9,214 nucleotides of DNA. Source: an uncultured Bacteroidales bacterium. GTDB lineage: Bacteria > Bacteroidota > Bacteroidia > Bacteroidales > Paludibacteraceae. The stretch is taken from positions 1-9,214 of the forward strand of contig ONXE01000070.1 of NCBI GenBank assembly GCA_900321775.1, given 5' to 3'. The notes below the pieces were generated by a model. The model ran no database searches, was not told the origin of the DNA, and saw nothing but the letters and a program-made list of their open reading frames with translations. Shown here piece by piece: positions 5,914-9,214 of this stretch. How positions within the stretch are numbered: position 1 is the stretch's first letter; each line of letters begins with the position of its first letter. The translations under genes were made by a program, and so were the position numbers.

Positions 5914-6649
5914 TTATGCTTTGTATTTGTCTTCTATCCAGTCGAAGCCGCGTTCGTCGATTTGTTTGGCCAGCGTCGCGTCGCCCGTTTCTACGATAGT
6001 GCCACCGTAGAGCACATGGACGAAGTCAGGGCGGATATAGTCGAGCATGCGCTCGTAATGCGTGATGATGATGGCGGACATCTGAGGCGTGCGGATCTTG
6101 TTGAACCCGTCGGCCACGATACGCAGGGCATCCACGTCGAGGCCGGAGTCGGTCTCATCGAGGATAGCCAAGCTTGGCTGGAGCATCGCCATCTGGAAGA
6201 CCTCGTTTTTCTTCTTCTCGCCTCCGGAGAACCCCTCGTTGACGGAGCGGTTCTGCATGCCGGCGGTTATCTCCAGCAGTTTTTCTTTCTCGCGCTTGAG
6301 GCGAAGGAACTCGGTGGCAGAAAGCGGTTCGAGTCCCTGATACTGGCGCTTGGCGTTGACTGCAGCCTTGAGGAAGTTGACCATTGACACGCCGGGAATC
6401 TCCACGGGGTATTGGAAGGAGAGGAAGAGTCCTTCGTTGGCGCGTTGGTCGGGCGTGAGGGAGAGCATATCCTTGCCGTTGAAGGTGATGGAGCCCTCGG
6501 TGACCGTGTAGGCAGGATTGCCTGTCAGGACTGCGGAGAGGGTGGATTTGCCGGCTCCGTTGCGCCCCATGAGCGCGTGTATCTCGCCTTCGCCGATGCG
6601 GAGGTTGAGGCCCTTGAGTATTTCTTTGCCGCCCACGGAGGCGTGTAAG

Positions 6650-6672
<23 letters not shown>
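5914..6672 (-). CDS. sufC: SufC, ATPase of the Fe-S cluster assembly scaffold
   Basis: SufC is the cytoplasmic ABC-type ATPase of the SufBCD complex and powers the conformational change that allows cluster assembly on SufB. All ABC motifs are present in the 252-residue protein: Walker A GRNGAGKST (37-45 region), the Q-loop in FQYPVEIPG near 86-94, the signature FSGGEKKK at 148-155, Walker B LAILDETDSGLD at 168-179 with Glu173, and the H-loop His205. Length is normal for SufC. Translation can begin at 6672 or two codons later at 6666; both ATGs lie inside the last codons of the upstream M28 gene, giving an overlap of 17-23 bases and probable translational coupling. sufB, usually next to sufC, is not present in the window, so the partner must be encoded elsewhere. 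Confidence 0.93.
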
Positions 6673-7666
<994 letters not shown>

Positions 7667-7680
7667 TTGTTTTATACTAA

Positions 7681-8643
7681 TTAACGCAGGTTTCTATCGG
7701 AGATAGAGGTATGCGTCTGGATTGCGTTGATGGTTTCGGAGAAAGCGCGTTGCATGGTGATTACCTGCACTTTGGGGCATTTCTCCGTATCGAAAGGCAG
7801 CGAGTCGGAGAAGATGAGGCTCTCGAGTTGCGAGTTCATCACTTTCTCGCAGGCGTTGCCGGACATGATACCGTGTGTAACAACGGCGCGTACGGAGTTG
7901 GCTCCGCACTCTTTCATCACAGCCGCAGCTTTGCACAACGTGCCGGCGGTGTCGGCTATATCGTCCACGATAACCACGTCTTTGCCTTCTACATCGCCGA
8001 GGACACGCATCTCGCTAATCTGGTTGGCTTTGAGACGCTGCTTGTAGCAGATGACCATCGGCACTTCGTGTTTGAGTCGGCGCTCCAGTTTCTTGCAGAA
8101 GTTGGCTGCGCGCTTACTGCCGCCCACGTCAGGAGAGGCGATGATGAGGTTCTCGAGGTTGAGCGACTGGATGTAGTCGGCCAGGATAGACGAGCCGTAG
8201 AGGTGATCGACGGGGATGTCGAAGAAGCCCTGAATCTGGTCTGCGTGGAGGTCGAGCGTGATGACGCGGTCGGCTCCTGCAGTCTGAATCATGTTAGCCA
8301 CCAGTTTGGCGCCGATGCTGACACGGGGTTTGTCCTTACGATCCTGACGCGCCCAACCGAAGTAGGGGATAACAGCGATGACCTTGTATGCAGACGCGCG
8401 CCGCGCCGCATCGATCATCAGCAGCAGTTCCATCAGATTGTCCGAAGACGGACAGGTGGATTGAACCAGATAAACAGATTGTCCCCGGACTGAGTCTTCG
8501 AAAGAGACGGCAAACTCTCCGTCCGAGAAATGTTCTACATTAACTCGCCCGAGCGAGCAGCCCAAATAATCGCAGATACGCTGCGCCAGCGCTCCGCCTT
8601 TTGAGCCTGCAAATACCTTAAAAGGATTAGCTTCGATTAACAT
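7681..8643 (-). CDS. prs: Ribose-phosphate pyrophosphokinase (PRPP synthetase)
   Basis: This enzyme transfers pyrophosphate from ATP to ribose 5-phosphate to make PRPP, the precursor of purines, pyrimidines, NAD, histidine and tryptophan, in the cytoplasm. The product is 320 residues from the ATG at 8643. The frame extends 32 codons further upstream, but that part crosses the promoter and reads as low-complexity sequence, so the internal ATG is the real start. Diagnostic segments are DGEFAVSF (41-48), the flexible catalytic loop YFGWARQDRK (94-103), DLHADQIQGFFD (131-142), PDVGGSKRA (171-179) and the PRPP-binding loop VVIVDDIADTAGTL (223-236). Length is typical of class I enzymes. It is the first gene of the minus-strand operon, with a clear promoter 33 bases upstream; the M28 lipoprotein gene follows after 14 bases. 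Confidence 0.96.
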   Translation of the reverse strand: MLIEANPFKVFAGSKGGALAQRICDYLGCSLGRVNVEHFSDGEFAVSFEDSVRGQSVYLVQSTCPSSDNLMELLLMIDAARRASAYKVIAVIPYFGWARQDRKDKPRVSIGAKLVANMIQTAGADRVITLDLHADQIQGFFDIPVDHLYGSSILADYIQSLNLENLIIASPDVGGSKRAANFCKKLERRLKHEVPMVICYKQRLKANQISEMRVLGDVEGKDVVIVDDIADTAGTLCKAAAVMKECGANSVRAVVTHGIMSGNACEKVMNSQLESLIFSDSLPFDTEKCPKVQVITMQRAFSETINAIQTHTSISDRNLR

Positions 8644-8675
8644 GTGACACAATTGTTTTTGTTTGAAACAGCACA

Positions 8676-8706
8676 CAAAGGTACTGCTTTTTTTTGAAAT
8701 ACACAA
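8676..8706 (-). promoter_or_regulatory. Bacteroidetes-type promoter of prs operon
   Basis: Read on the minus strand, TTGT (8706-8703), a 19-base spacer and TACCTTTG (8683-8676) form a primary-type promoter. The spacer again contains TTTCAAAAAAAAGCAG. The prs ATG is 33 bases after the -7 box. This promoter probably drives prs, the M28 gene, sufC and sufD, since no other promoter or terminator is visible within the operon. Confidence 0.83.
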
Positions 8707-8766
8707 GAAAAATCGCAAAAAAGATAAAAAAAGGCGCACTTTTTTGGCAAAAACTTGTGTATTTCA
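8695..8766. repeat. 13-base inverted repeat joining two divergent promoters
   Basis: TGAAATACACAAG (8695-8707) and CTTGTGTATTTCA (8754-8766) are perfect reverse complements separated by 46 bases. Each copy contains the -33 box and the adjoining spacer of one of the two divergent promoters. The A/T-rich centre holds a second small dyad, AAAAAAG/CTTTTTT (8727-8745). Confidence 0.88.
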
Positions 8767-8785
8767 GATTTTTTGATTAACTTTG
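8755..8785 (+). promoter_or_regulatory. Bacteroidetes-type promoter of the esterase gene
   Basis: TTGT (8755-8758), a 19-base spacer and TAACTTTG (8778-8785) fit the primary promoter pattern. The spacer begins GTATTTCAGA like the other three promoters, but its second half is T-rich. The leader after the -7 box (GCACTCCAAATTG) resembles the secG leader (GCAGTCCAAATTG). Confidence 0.78.
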
Positions 8786-8815
8786 CACTCCAAATTGACA
8801 AATAATACGACAAAC

Positions 8816-9214
8816 ATGAAGAAGATTTTACTCGCCTTTGCGCTCGTACTTCTGACCGCTTCGGCAGGCAAAAAACCGGTCACTCTGTTTATGGTGGGTG
8901 ACAGTACGATGGCAGACAAAACCGAATTGGACATTTCGCCCGAAGTGGGCTGGGGACAGGTGTTTCCCACATTCCTCAACGATAAAATCGTTGTACAGAA
9001 CCACGCGATGAACGGTCGTTCGACCAAATCGTTCCAGGTGGAGGGTCGCTGGCAGGTCGTTTTGGACCGTATGAGCAAGGGCGACATCGTCATTCTGGAG
9101 TTCGGGCACAACGACCAGAAGATAACGGACCCGGTTCGTTATGCGTCGGTTCCGGACTACATGGAGAACCTGCGTAAGATGACGCGTGAGGCGCAAGCCA
9201 AGGGTGCGACGGTG
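8816..9214 (+). CDS. Secreted SGNH/GDSL esterase, rhamnogalacturonan acetylesterase type, 3' truncated
   Basis: Only the first 133 codons are inside the window. A signal peptide (MKK, a hydrophobic core, cleavage likely after TASA at about residue 17) sends it out of the cytoplasm. Block I of the SGNH fold is GDSTMA at 28-33 with Ser30 as nucleophile. GWGQVF (45-50) and the oxyanion-hole block NGRSTKSF (66-73) follow, then block III EFGHND (95-100). This combination is typical of CE12 rhamnogalacturonan acetylesterases, which remove acetyl groups from pectin so that lyases and hydrolases can act. The final catalytic Asp-x-x-His block would lie beyond the edge. The start ATG follows an A-rich leader with no Shine-Dalgarno sequence. 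It is divergent from prs. Other SGNH carbohydrate esterases are possible alternatives. Confidence 0.85.
   Translation, partial: MKKILLAFALVLLTASAGKKPVTLFMVGDSTMADKTELDISPEVGWGQVFPTFLNDKIVVQNHAMNGRSTKSFQVEGRWQVVLDRMSKGDIVILEFGHNDQKITDPVRYASVPDYMENLRKMTREAQAKGATV

Noticed and set aside
5551..6387. A plus-strand frame of about 278 codons spanning the sufD start and sufC
   Set aside because: It runs through the hexamer array and is antisense to SufC, which has all the ABC motifs. The predicted protein is compositionally odd and includes repeat-derived Asn/Leu/Asp stretches.
7711..8493. A plus-strand frame of about 260 codons antisense to prs
   Set aside because: prs is unmistakable on the minus strand. 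The plus frame has no domain, promoter or start context of its own.
8644..8739. A 32-codon upstream extension of prs
   Set aside because: The extension passes through the -7 and -33 boxes and encodes a Phe/Leu/Lys-rich stretch unlike PRPP synthetases. The ATG at 8643 gives the normal N-terminus and length.

Overview
The window looks like chromosomal DNA from a member of the Bacteroidota, most likely a Bacteroidales (Prevotella/Bacteroides-like) gut organism. The evidence is four promoters of the Bacteroidetes type (a TTG-containing -33 box, a 19-base spacer, then TAnnTTTG), A-rich leaders without clear Shine-Dalgarno sequences, and a gene set typical of the group: SecG, SufC/SufD, a lipoprotein glutaminyl cyclase-like M28 enzyme and a CE12-type pectin esterase. 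Protein identities come from reading the translations by eye; no database search was run.

Layout. (1) Bases 1 to about 2350, plus strand, hold four small genes: a membrane-anchored hypothetical protein cut by the window edge, a DUF4304-like protein, and two tandem DUF4279-like paralogues. From about 600 to 2350 the DNA is visibly more A+T-rich than the rest. The set resembles an accessory cluster of immunity-type proteins, but no toxin gene is visible. (2) Bases 2530 to 4193 hold a complete hipB-hipA toxin-antitoxin operon with its own promoter, a 4-base gene overlap and an intact kinase active site. (3) Bases 4194 to 4637 are largely non-coding. They include a possible decayed promoter, a 27-codon ORF of doubtful status and the secG promoter. 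(4) secG (4635-4976) is followed by heptamer repeats and a bidirectional terminator-like hairpin. (5) From 8643 down to 5196 a minus-strand operon reads prs, glutaminyl cyclase-like lipoprotein, sufC, sufD. Gaps are short or negative up to sufC, and a hexamer repeat fills the sufC-sufD gap. (6) From 8816 a secreted SGNH/GDSL esterase of the rhamnogalacturonan acetylesterase type runs off the right edge, transcribed divergently from prs.

How the genes relate. prs makes PRPP for nucleotide, His and Trp synthesis. SufC and a short SufD belong to the Fe-S cluster scaffold, although neither sufB nor sufS is next to them. SecG is part of the protein export channel that the lipoprotein and the esterase would use. 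HipBA is a self-contained regulatory or stress module. The main points for a second look are: the short SufD whose start lies in a hexamer array, a 7-base tandem repeat inside the coding region of the M28 enzyme that could switch it by frameshift, repeated promoters with a conserved spacer and not only conserved boxes, and the immunity-like cluster at the left end.
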